A stretch of 64,000 bases of DNA from Ralstonia sp. TCR112. Its GTDB lineage: Bacteria; Pseudomonadota; Gammaproteobacteria; Burkholderiales; Burkholderiaceae. The DNA lies in the NCBI RefSeq assembly GCF_007997035.1, contig NZ_VOSS01000044.1, positions 1 to 64,000 on the forward strand, read 5' to 3'. The number at the start of each line of letters is the position of its first letter. The first letter of the stretch is position 1. The translations under genes and the position numbers were made by a program. Shown here piece by piece: positions 22,104 to 29,278 of this stretch. The notes beneath the pieces are model-generated. The model was not told the DNA's origin. It worked only from the letters and a program-made list of their open reading frames with translations, and ran no database searches.

Positions 22104-22337
22104 ATGGAAGCGAAACCGACCAACACGGCCAGCATTGCGCCTGGCCTGTTCTGCAAAGCCTGCGGCTGGCCGGTGATTCATGCTTGCTGTAATGATGAGA
22201 TGGGCGCCCCGCCGTGGGGTACGGACTATTGGGGCTACTGCTCAAACAAGGGATGCGTGAACCACGACGGCGAAGATTGGGGCGAGTACGACCCTGATTT
22301 CGCGTTTCGGGAAGATGCACAGCAGGCTGCGGGCTAG
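22104..22337 (+). CDS. small Cys-rich phage protein
   Basis: 77 residues with six cysteines (CKACGWP, HACC, YCSNKGC), probably one zinc site. The last gene of the left plus-strand operon; its stop overlaps the converging phosphoesterase gene by 4 bases. Function unknown. Confidence 0.55.
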   Translation: MEAKPTNTASIAPGLFCKACGWPVIHACCNDEMGAPPWGTDYWGYCSNKGCVNHDGEDWGEYDPDFAFREDAQQAAG

Positions 22338-23497
22338 GCCGCCTCAAACATCTCCGGGCAAACGGTATTGCGCGCCACCTGCCCATATTTCTCGTGGTAG
22401 GTGATGATGCTGGCCGCGCGCTCGGAAATCCACCCGCCCCGAGCTGCGTAGGCGTCTCGAGCGGCCAACGTCGGATGCTGGACAACCGTCATGCCGGCGT
22501 ATTCCTTCTCGTCGACGTGATGACGATGACCGCAATGCGCAAATCGCTTGGTCGTGGCGCCCCATATTTTGGGGAACTGCGCCGCAAACAGCATCGGTAA
22601 TTGCTCGTTCTTGACCTTGTGGCCGTGGTGGAAGGCCAGCATCGTTTCGCCATGCTGATACACGTAGAACGGCAATTCGGAATCGTTCACCTTGAGCCGC
22701 GGCTCGTTTTCGTAGAGCGCCGCGAACATGTGACGCATCCAGACTGAGCTGCTTTCGTCGTGGTTCCCTTCGCAGATGATCAGATGCACGTTCTCATGCT
22801 TTGAAAGCGCATGGTCGATCAGCCGACGAATCACGCGCACGGCAGCGCCGACGATCTTGGAGAAGCGTCCGTCAGCATCAAGCACGTGATGGTGCGCCGG
22901 GGTGACAGGCAACAACGAGTCGACGTGCAAAGCATCACCTTGAAGGCACAACACGCAAGTCTTTGCCTTCGGCGCCGATTCGATCATGTGGATAAAGCTG
23001 GCCAGCAAGACCTTCTCGGCGATCTTCAGATCCCAATTCGCGCCGCCCTCCTTCTCCCACGCAAGCATGCCGATGTGGTAGTCCGAAAAAACGGCCAGAT
23101 TGCATAGCGCAGCATCCGTCTTTTCCGGGGCTGCGGCGGCCTTCACGCGCGGCAGCGTCTCTGCCATCGCTTCCGCTGCGGCACGGATTGCGGCCTCAGT
23201 TTGGTTGGCGTCAGGATGCTGCCGCTGCCAATAGCGCTCGACTTCGCCGGTTTTGGCATTGACCGCAACTGTGACCTTGCCCGTCAAGTAGCCTGGCGCG
23301 ACGCCGCCGGTCCAGTGCCCCGGCGCATACCCTTCCCGGGACGCCCTCACCTTCACCCGCCGAACAGCCCCGGACACGGTGCCCGAACCGATGCCCAGCA
23401 GCTTTGCGGCCTTGCGCTCGCTCCCCTCCGATTCGATCGCTTCCAGAATCTGGAGATCGCGCGGCGTTGCCCATTCTTTCAGTCGGGTATCGATCAT
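22334..23497 (-). CDS. metallophosphoesterase with N-terminal helix-turn-helix
   Basis: 387 residues. The N-terminus (residues 12-55, SERKAAKLLGIGSGTVSGAVRRV) is a helix-turn-helix. From about residue 130 it is a calcineurin-like phosphoesterase: DYHIGM, GDALHVDS, EGNHDESSS, a late HHGHK and CGHRHH give all metal ligands. Substrate unknown; a nuclease or phosphatase is possible. It heads the list of minus-strand genes that end the lysis block, although lysis itself does not need it. Confidence 0.75.
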   Translation of the reverse strand: MIDTRLKEWATPRDLQILEAIESEGSERKAAKLLGIGSGTVSGAVRRVKVRASREGYAPGHWTGGVAPGYLTGKVTVAVNAKTGEVERYWQRQHPDANQTEAAIRAAAEAMAETLPRVKAAAAPEKTDAALCNLAVFSDYHIGMLAWEKEGGANWDLKIAEKVLLASFIHMIESAPKAKTCVLCLQGDALHVDSLLPVTPAHHHVLDADGRFSKIVGAAVRVIRRLIDHALSKHENVHLIICEGNHDESSSVWMRHMFAALYENEPRLKVNDSELPFYVYQHGETMLAFHHGHKVKNEQLPMLFAAQFPKIWGATTKRFAHCGHRHHVDEKEYAGMTVVQHPTLAARDAYAARGGWISERAASIITYHEKYGQVARNTVCPEMFEAA

Positions 23498-23498
23498 G

Positions 23499-23711
23499 TC
23501 AGCTATTCAGTTTGGCGGCCCAGCAGCCGCACCATTCGCCCGCATCCACCACAGGGAAGACGCTGGTGGTGCTGCTCTCTTGGAAGTCCACAGCAACTAC
23601 AGGCGGATTCCTGCGGCATTCGTTACGCCCTTCCTTGGGCACGAAGTACCGGCAGTTTTCGCAAGCGATCAGCAGTTCGACGGGCTCGGGTTGTTTCTTG
23701 CGTGTGGCCAT
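23499..23711 (-). CDS. small Cys-rich phage protein
   Basis: 70 residues with CENC, a later C and WCGCW near the end, a likely zinc site. Start MATRKKQPEP at 23711. It lies between the lysis genes and the phosphoesterase. Function unknown. Confidence 0.5.
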   Translation of the reverse strand: MATRKKQPEPVELLIACENCRYFVPKEGRNECRRNPPVVAVDFQESSTTSVFPVVDAGEWCGCWAAKLNS

Positions 23712-23715
23712 GGAA

Positions 23716-23952
23716 TCAGTCCGGAAGCGTTGCGTTGGCGCCGTCGTCGGTGTTGATCGACAGCTTGCAGTGATCCTTCTGGAACAGATCAAGGAACCGG
23801 CAGAGAACGCAGGCCCAGCGCTTGCCCTTGAGTTGCGCCTTGCCGGCGCGCGAGGACAGCATCTCGTTGGCATCGCCGCCGGTCAGCACGTTCAGGCCGG
23901 CATCCAGCCAGCGCAGCCAGTTCATGGCGTAGCGTTTGAGGAATGCGAGCAT
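23716..23952 (-). CDS. hypothetical small phage protein
   Basis: 78 residues, start MLAFLKRYAMNWLRWLDAGL at 23952. Amphipathic N-terminus and a CVLC pair. It follows the Rz gene by 2 bases. DUF-type unknown; may act with lysis or may be an unrelated small protein. Confidence 0.5.
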   Translation of the reverse strand: MLAFLKRYAMNWLRWLDAGLNVLTGGDANEMLSSRAGKAQLKGKRWACVLCRFLDLFQKDHCKLSINTDDGANATLPD

Positions 23953-23954
23953 GG

Positions 23955-24467
23955 TCACTCCTGCGGCGAAACAGCGGCCTGCTGACGCACCCAATCCTGC
24001 AGGTCTTTCAGTTGCTGGGCGTTTGCGTGGAAGGCTTCAGCTTCCCGGTCGTGCTCGGCTTCAACATCAGAGAGGACAACTCCACTGGGGGCTTCATCAA
24101 GGAGGCCGGCGGTTGTGGGAACTTCGGCGCGATTGGCACTGTTCCACATGCCGACAAAGCGGCCAGGGATGCGACAAGCAGCGTCATCGTGAACAATGAC
24201 TTCATGGGGAACCTCGCGGTCTCGGTAAATGATCCGGTCTCGGAAGACGGTCTGAATCTTGGTCTGGCTCTGCGCGGCCTGCTGGGCGACATTGGCCGTC
24301 ACTTCGGCCTGTTTCGTCTCCACTTTTGCGACGGCCACAGCAGCCTTTGCGGCCTCGGCCTTCTCGATCTTGATGCGGTGCATGTCGCCGGAGCCGAAGC
24401 CCGCGCCGAACGCGAGAACCAGGCCGAGGATGGCGGCCAGCCAGAATCGTGGGTCAAGCATGCTCAT
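23955..24467 (-). CDS. inner-membrane spanin, Rz-like
   Basis: 170 residues: one N-terminal membrane anchor (LAAILGLVLAFGAGFG), then a long helical, Ala/Glu/Gln-rich periplasmic part with VFRDRIIYRDREV. This is the i-spanin layout. The outer-membrane partner is encoded inside it in another frame. The two join inner and outer membrane and fuse them after the endolysin has removed the wall. GGGAG precedes the ATG at 24467. Confidence 0.8.
   Translation of the reverse strand: MSMLDPRFWLAAILGLVLAFGAGFGSGDMHRIKIEKAEAAKAAVAVAKVETKQAEVTANVAQQAAQSQTKIQTVFRDRIIYRDREVPHEVIVHDDAACRIPGRFVGMWNSANRAEVPTTAGLLDEAPSGVVLSDVEAEHDREAEAFHANAQQLKDLQDWVRQQAAVSPQE
24008..24205 (-). CDS. outer-membrane spanin lipoprotein, Rz1-like, nested in Rz
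   Basis: 65 residues. The start MKSLFTMTLLVASLAALSAC at 24205 has a lipobox LSAC with Cys20, followed by a short Pro-rich mature part (KFPQPPASLMKPP). It is fully inside the Rz-like gene in a shifted frame, as in lambda. The nesting and lipobox make this call firm. Confidence 0.82.
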   Translation of the reverse strand: MKSLFTMTLLVASLAALSACGTVPIAPKFPQPPASLMKPPVELSSLMLKPSTTGKLKPSTQTPSN

Positions 24468-24469
24468 GG

Positions 24470-24679
24470 TCAGCTCCCGAGTTTCTTGCTGGCGCCCACG
24501 GATGCGATCAACACGCCGACGCCGACGCCGTAGGCCTGAAGGTCAAACGTCTTGCCCGCGATCACCGCATAGATTTCCAGGCCGATGCCGACGACGAAGG
24601 CGGCGGCGCCGAGCGCGTACGCCGGCTCAAGAGTGACGTTCGTGTCGTCGGTGACGATCTCCATCAGTTTTTTCAGCAT
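24470..24679 (-). CDS. putative holin
   Basis: 69 residues with two hydrophobic segments (about residues 19-38 and 48-63) and a short charged N-terminus. It lies directly before the spanin genes and after the nuclease gene, in the lysis block. By size and place it is the most likely holin; a small coiled-coil membrane protein at 25742-26032 is the other candidate. Confidence 0.6.
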   Translation of the reverse strand: MLKKLMEIVTDDTNVTLEPAYALGAAAFVVGIGLEIYAVIAGKTFDLQAYGVGVGVLIASVGASKKLGS

Positions 24680-24681
24680 GG

Positions 24682-25245
24682 TCAGTCCTTGTGGAAGCCT
24701 TTCAGCTCATCAGGCGAATAGACGAAGCCGGGCATGCGCGGCCAGAGCTGGAACGACCAGATCGGCATCGATTCGGCGTGGATTCCGTGCTGCGGGCCAC
24801 GGTGGAACTTTTTGTGCAGGATCAGCATGTTTGCCGGGCTATCGACGAACGTCTCGGGCTTGGCTGGATCGAATGCTTCCCAGTCAAAGCCACGGGCGCG
24901 CGTGACTTGGATCACGGCCCACAACAGCGATTGCTCGACCGGCCAAAACTCAGCGGTCGGCGTGTCGGTGCTCAGATCCAGCACAGGCAGGAACTTGCGC
25001 TTGCCGGCGGCCACTTCCTTGACCATCTTCCAGTCGACGGCGTTCATGAACGCTTCTTCGACAAAGACATGGTGGTACTCGACCTCTTCCGTCGCGCCCG
25101 AAATCGCGCAGGGCAGCTTCGCGGCATGGCCGGCGCGCTTTGTTGCCCGGAACGTCGCCGACTCGGTGCGCGGCGGATGCTCCGGGTAGAACACGTCTTC
25201 TTTCAAGGCGTGTGCGTATTCATGTTCTTTGTTGGGCGCGGTCAT
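24682..25245 (-). CDS. HNH-like nuclease in the lysis block
   Basis: 187 residues. The start is placed at MTAPNKEHEYA (25245), because the longer frame overlaps endolysin. CAISGATEEVEYHHVFVEEAF near residue 45 and a late ANMLILHKKFHRGPQHGIH give an HNH-like set of His residues. Nucleases in this place are often homing-type. It might also be linked with DNA packaging, but nothing shows this. Confidence 0.5.
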   Translation of the reverse strand: MTAPNKEHEYAHALKEDVFYPEHPPRTESATFRATKRAGHAAKLPCAISGATEEVEYHHVFVEEAFMNAVDWKMVKEVAAGKRKFLPVLDLSTDTPTAEFWPVEQSLLWAVIQVTRARGFDWEAFDPAKPETFVDSPANMLILHKKFHRGPQHGIHAESMPIWSFQLWPRMPGFVYSPDELKGFHKD

Positions 25246-25263
25246 TGGTCGCTCAAATGAAAA

Positions 25264-25282
25264 GCCCCGCGCGCGGCGGGGC
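25264..25282 (-). terminator. intercistronic hairpin with U-run after the endolysin gene
   Basis: Stem GCCCCGC/GCGGGGC (7 bp), 5-nt loop, followed on the minus strand by TTTT. It stands between endolysin stop and the next start and may partly end transcription. Confidence 0.6.
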
Positions 25283-25301
25283 AGATATGGACGGCTTTGG
25301 A

Positions 25302-25745
25302 TCAGGAGAGGAACAGCTTGCGCTCGGCCTGGCGACGCTTCGTCAGCCCCTTGAGAGGCTTGCCGCCGGCCTTGTCCCACAGTAGGAACTGGTTGGCCGC
25401 GCCGGCGTAATCGCCCGCGTTGAGCTTTCGCAGCAGCGTTGACGAACGGAGATTGCCGGCGCCCACGTTGAATACGAAGTCGGCCAGCGCATCAAACTGG
25501 TTCTGCGTCAGCACGACATGCACAAGGGAATTCACGGACTGGGCCGCCCGCCCCAGATCTTCGACGATCCACGCATCGGCCTGCGCCTGCGTAACGGTCA
25601 TGCCCGGCTTGACGTCCGGCCCCGTGTGCCCATAGCCACACGTCCACGGCGCGCCACCGGTACCGGGATCGGGGTACGAACTGAGCCTGCAGCCCTCAAA
25701 CGACTTGGTGAACGCGACGCCATTCGGAGAGACTTGGCGGGTCAT
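25302..25745 (-). CDS. endolysin, GH24 (T4-lysozyme type) muramidase
   Basis: 147 residues. KSFEGCRLSSYPDP near the start holds the catalytic Glu and the Asp; TCGYGHTGPDV holds the catalytic Thr, giving the E-x8-D-x5-T pattern of GH24. The later NQFDALADFVFNVGAGNL and GLTKRRQAERKLFL are also typical. No signal peptide is seen, so release needs a holin. It overlaps the upstream membrane gene by 4 bases. Confidence 0.93.
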   Translation of the reverse strand: MTRQVSPNGVAFTKSFEGCRLSSYPDPGTGGAPWTCGYGHTGPDVKPGMTVTQAQADAWIVEDLGRAAQSVNSLVHVVLTQNQFDALADFVFNVGAGNLRSSTLLRKLNAGDYAGAANQFLLWDKAGGKPLKGLTKRRQAERKLFLS

Positions 25746-26032
25746 TTGTCGGCCTTCTTGTCGAGCTTGCCGTCGATTTGCTCCAGCTTCGCAAATACGG
25801 CATCAATGGACCGGTTGAAGGCATCAATCGCCTTCTGAAGCGCGTCACTGGTGACGTATCGCTCGGCCACGTGCAAACGGTGCGCGTCGAAATCCTTGCG
25901 CTGCTCTTTGATGGCGTCGTCTTGATTCTTCAGCTTGTCATCCAACTGGGTGATGGACCGTTTCAGAAACCAGCCGAAGACCGCGAAAACGCCAGCTGCA
26001 GCAGCGCCAAAGGCGCCCGTCGTGAAATCCAT
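25742..26032 (-). CDS. membrane protein with coiled coil, lysis-associated
   Basis: 96 residues: one membrane segment at about residues 8-24, then a coiled coil (ITQLDDKLKNQDDAIKEQ ... FAKLEQIDGKLDKKADK). Start at 26032 with a GGGG/TCTCC leader. It is the first gene of the lysis run and overlaps endolysin. It could be a holin or a regulator of one. Confidence 0.6.
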   Translation of the reverse strand: MDFTTGAFGAAAAGVFAVFGWFLKRSITQLDDKLKNQDDAIKEQRKDFDAHRLHVAERYVTSDALQKAIDAFNRSIDAVFAKLEQIDGKLDKKADK

Positions 26033-26056
26033 GGAGATGCCCCCGGAAAAAGAAAA

Positions 26057-26070
26057 CCGCCCGGAGGCGG
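26057..26070 (-). terminator. hairpin with U-run upstream of the lysis genes
   Basis: CCGCC-CGGA-GGCGG; on the minus strand the loop reads TCCG and is followed by TTTTCTTTTT. Same design as the hairpins between late genes. Confidence 0.5.
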
Positions 26071-26083
26071 CTGGATTGTCTTC

Positions 26084-26118
26084 TTGAAATCTGAAAACCT
26101 TGTGATAACATGTTATCT
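26084..26118 (+). promoter_or_regulatory. operator-controlled promoter of the conversion cassette
   Basis: -35 TTGAAA (26084-26089), 16-base spacer, -10 TAACAT (26106-26111). The palindrome TGATAACATGTTATCT (26103-26118) covers the -10. The layout equals that at 13888-13922. Phage repressor control is inferred. Confidence 0.7.
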
Positions 26119-26141
26119 CATTAGTCACCAATGAGAACGAC

Positions 26142-27002
26142 ATGAAAACCACTCGAAATTTTGTGTTTGCGGCTGTTTGCGCGGCGCTTTCTGCTTGCGG
26201 CGGCGGTGAAGATCAAAGCCAAGCAACGCAAAGCCAACCCGCGCCGCCGGCGCCTGTGGCAACGCCAGCGCCCATCAGCGCGACCTCACCGGTTGCTGCG
26301 CCACCTGCGCAGCCGACTCCCGCCCCTGCACCGAGCCCTGCGCCACAGCCTGCGCCGACCCCACAGCCAGCGCCAAAACCGCAGAAGGCGGTTCTGATTG
26401 ATGTCTACGGTGATGATGCCATGTCCGGCATGACGTCAATGATGGGTCGCGCCCAGCAAAACGAGACGGATCAATCCCAATCGCTGCTGCAAGCAACGCT
26501 GAACGACACTGCCGTCACCATCGCCAATTACGCCACTGGCGGCGGCTCCAGCAGCCTCAAGAACGAAATGCTCGGCATGGACGGCAACGGCGCACCGTTT
26601 GCAGATCGAATCAAGACGTCTGCGGCGAGCATCGTGATCGACAACCATGCGATCAACGACGCGCTCGGCGGCGAGACGCTGGTCGACTATCGGCAATACC
26701 TCGCGCAGTGGATCGCCGCAATTAGAGCGGCTGGCAAAACGCCAGTGCTTGAAGAACCCGGCCCGGTTTGCGACGGCGACCATCCGCAGCTTGCGGCCTA
26801 CGTGGACGCCATGAACGACGCCGCAGCGCAGTTCAACGTGCCGATCGTCAAGCAATTCGACTACATCCAGACGCTGCCGAATTGGCAGTCACACATGAAA
26901 GGCTGCTTCTATCCGGATGAGTGGATGTTGCAGATCAAGGGAAAGCGGCAAGCGGATCTTTTGGCGCCACTTATTCAATTTTTTGTTGAGGTCCAATCAT
27001 GA
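26142..27002 (+). CDS. lipoprotein with SGNH-hydrolase-like domain
   Basis: 286 residues. A lipoprotein signal MKTTRNFVFAAVCAALSAC ends in lipobox LSAC (Cys19); a Pro/Ala/Gln-rich linker runs to about residue 83; an SGNH-like domain follows. The block I motif reads VYGDDAM, with Asp where the nucleophile Ser of GDS is expected; block III reads VIDNHAIND. It may be an inactive or altered esterase. First gene of a three-gene phage cassette for the cell surface. Confidence 0.65.
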   Translation: MKTTRNFVFAAVCAALSACGGGEDQSQATQSQPAPPAPVATPAPISATSPVAAPPAQPTPAPAPSPAPQPAPTPQPAPKPQKAVLIDVYGDDAMSGMTSMMGRAQQNETDQSQSLLQATLNDTAVTIANYATGGGSSSLKNEMLGMDGNGAPFADRIKTSAASIVIDNHAINDALGGETLVDYRQYLAQWIAAIRAAGKTPVLEEPGPVCDGDHPQLAAYVDAMNDAAAQFNVPIVKQFDYIQTLPNWQSHMKGCFYPDEWMLQIKGKRQADLLAPLIQFFVEVQS

Positions 27003-27703
27003 AAATTTCTGTCAAATTCTGGAAGGCTGCGGCGCTGACGGTATTGATCGGCTGCGCAACTGCTGCGCACGCCGAGACACCGATCCACCTTGAGGCTGGC
27101 GTCGGCGGCTCGGCATACAGCCGAGGGCAAGATGGGTACTGGGTGCAGGAGCACTTCCAGCACAAGCTGCAACTTACGGCGCCCGCCTTTGAAGCCGGGA
27201 TTACCGGTGATTTGTATCGCGCCTCGCGCTGGGGGGTCTCGTGGCACGCCGACTGGGCGTGGCTTGGGCAGATTCACACGCAGAGCTTGGCAACGCCCAG
27301 TGACGATAACTACAACCCCCGCTCGGCGACTGGTTGCAATGGAGAGTGCTGGCCGCTCGCAAATTTCCGTGGCACTGGGCACGCTCAGGCGTTTCTGATT
27401 ACTCTTGAGCCGCACTACGATGTCGGAAAGTGGCGATTCGGCATTGAGGCTGGCCCCACGCTGCACCGCGCAACGTGGGTTGAGGATGTTGGCAACTGGC
27501 ATGCGACGCCCACGGCGTCACCGATCAATCTGCGCGTCGCCAGCACTGATGGATGGCGAGGTGGCATAGTTGTCGGTGCATCTGTCTCGTACGGCAACGT
27601 CTCGCTCGTCTATCAGCACTTCTTCCTCAAACCGTCCAGCAGCAACATGGCACCCTCGATTTGGCATTCCGTGGATCTGGTACTGGTACGTTATCGCTTC
27701 TGA
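26999..27703 (+). CDS. outer-membrane beta-barrel protein
   Basis: 234 residues. Signal peptide cut after AHA (residue 25), then alternating beta strands (HLEAGVGGSAYSRG, AGITGDLYRASRWG, FGIEAGPTLHRA, LVYQHFFLKPSS) and the terminal pattern VDLVLVRYRF, ending in Phe as outer-membrane barrels do. It overlaps the lipoprotein gene by ATGA. Together they may change surface receptors in the lysogen (inferred). Confidence 0.7.
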   Translation: MKISVKFWKAAALTVLIGCATAAHAETPIHLEAGVGGSAYSRGQDGYWVQEHFQHKLQLTAPAFEAGITGDLYRASRWGVSWHADWAWLGQIHTQSLATPSDDNYNPRSATGCNGECWPLANFRGTGHAQAFLITLEPHYDVGKWRFGIEAGPTLHRATWVEDVGNWHATPTASPINLRVASTDGWRGGIVVGASVSYGNVSLVYQHFFLKPSSSNMAPSIWHSVDLVLVRYRF

Positions 27704-27717
27704 GGCGAAAGGCAATC

Positions 27718-27876
27718 ATGGCGCCGCAAAGAAGTCTAGAGAGTAATAGTGATTCTCTGCCCGCTACCCAGGCGGGCAGGCTGGTTCCGCTTTCTCTCCT
27801 GCGGGAACATGTTGGTTCAGACCTCAGGCTCCCAGAAATGAAAATGCCCGCTCGCGGCGGGATGCTATTGACTTAA
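27718..27876 (+). CDS. doubtful small open frame in the conversion cassette
   Basis: 52 residues from an ATG at 27718 (MAPQRSLESNSD), with AAGG 5 bases before. No domain is recognised. The 27704-27923 stretch otherwise holds only a GC-rich hairpin (GCCCGC/GCGGG near 27846-27860). Confidence 0.3.
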   Translation: MAPQRSLESNSDSLPATQAGRLVPLSLLREHVGSDLRLPEMKMPARGGMLLT

Positions 27877-27923
27877 ATTGCCCGTAGTCGGTGCGATAGA
27901 ATGCGGCCGCCAACGGAGCCAAA

Positions 27924-29081
27924 ATGAAACGCTATTTCGCCGAACACACCTCGTACCTTACGACCCCGGGAGAAATGGGCGGCGTTGATGCACTTCGAGC
28001 GATTGCCGTGTGCTCGGTAGTATTTTTCCATTTCGGGATGCTCAATCCCGGCTGGCTAGGTGTAGATCTCTTCTTTGTGCTTTCGGGCTTCCTCATCGGC
28101 GGGGCGATTATCGACAAGGTCGAGCGTGGCGCATGGTCATACCGAAAATTCTACGGCCACCGCGCGCTTCGCATCCTGCCCCTCTATTACACCGTAATTG
28201 CGCTCAAATCGGTGATGATTGGCTTGCCTATCAGCGGGCTATCGTGGAAGTCGGTCGGCAGTATCGCAGCGGCCCTGACCTTCATGCAGACCTCTTCAAT
28301 CTGGTACTTCGATTGGGTTGGTGACGGAAACTTCGTGCCAGGTGGCACTTGGAGCCTTGTGATTGAGGAATATTTCTATCTGCTCTGCCCAATCTTCATC
28401 GCGACCGTCTGGAGCCTGTTTCACAGCCGCAAGGCGCTCTTGATCTCGCTGCTGATCGTTTGTGTGAGCGCGCCAGTTGTGCGTTACGTTGCAAACTACC
28501 ACTATGCGCCAGATGATCTGTACTGGTACTTCTCAAGTTGGCTCCAATTCCGTTCTCGCTATGACACGCTCGCATGGGGCGTCTTGACGGCGCTCGTTGT
28601 GAGGATGGTCAAGCTAGATTCACGACAGCGCATGGTGGCCTTTTCGATTGGCTTTGCGATTCTCGCTGCGTCGATAACCTATCTTGTGAACTCGCGCATG
28701 TGGGGCCATTCTGCACAGACGACACGGTTTGCCGCGTTGTGGTTTCCGGCAATGCTCGGAGTCTGTTTCGCGGCGATCCTCGCGGCTGTCTATCGGATGA
28801 ATTGCCGGTCGTTGCCGGTCATCATCATCGCACGGCTGTCATTCTCTCTCTACCTTGTGCATATCTTCGTGCAGGAGGTGTATTGGGCCTATCGCGACGC
28901 TCCATTGCTGGCGTGGATTAAGGGCATGCCACTTCCAGGAATGGCGGTCATGCTCATACCCTTTTCCTCCGTCTTGGCGTGGCTACTGTCATTCCTTGTC
29001 GAATACCCGTTCGTTAGAACGTACAGGAAGCCGTTACTGAAGAACAAGGAGGCCGTTGGGAAGTCGGCGCAGATCGCGTGA
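27924..29081 (+). CDS. membrane acyltransferase (O-antigen/glycan acetylase type)
   Basis: 385 residues of the acyltransferase_3 family, about ten membrane segments. Motifs: VVFFHFGM with the catalytic His, LGVDLFFVLSGFLIGG, RALRILPLYY, and GTWSLVIEEYFYLLCP. Such phage enzymes O-acetylate lipopolysaccharide and change serotype or block further adsorption. It is less GC-rich than its surroundings, as usual for morons. It is the third surface gene of the cassette. Confidence 0.85.
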   Translation: MKRYFAEHTSYLTTPGEMGGVDALRAIAVCSVVFFHFGMLNPGWLGVDLFFVLSGFLIGGAIIDKVERGAWSYRKFYGHRALRILPLYYTVIALKSVMIGLPISGLSWKSVGSIAAALTFMQTSSIWYFDWVGDGNFVPGGTWSLVIEEYFYLLCPIFIATVWSLFHSRKALLISLLIVCVSAPVVRYVANYHYAPDDLYWYFSSWLQFRSRYDTLAWGVLTALVVRMVKLDSRQRMVAFSIGFAILAASITYLVNSRMWGHSAQTTRFAALWFPAMLGVCFAAILAAVYRMNCRSLPVIIIARLSFSLYLVHIFVQEVYWAYRDAPLLAWIKGMPLPGMAVMLIPFSSVLAWLLSFLVEYPFVRTYRKPLLKNKEAVGKSAQIA

Positions 29082-29278
29082 ATGCATGATCAGTATGAAG
29101 GAGGCGTCATCGTTTCCTGACCAGATTGGGCCAATGAATTGAAATATGCTGCGTAGCGCGCGTCACTGAGCAGCACCTCCCCCTGATTTGGCCATATTGA
29201 GGGGTCTTGTGGGCAAGAGAAAATTGAGGCTATCTTTGTCTCGGTCGCATCTGAAAATTGCACAAACATCTTTTACCC
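29082..29278. other. gap between converging genes
   Basis: About 200 bases between the acyltransferase (plus) and tail fibre (minus) 3' ends. No gene or clear terminator is seen. Confidence 0.5.
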
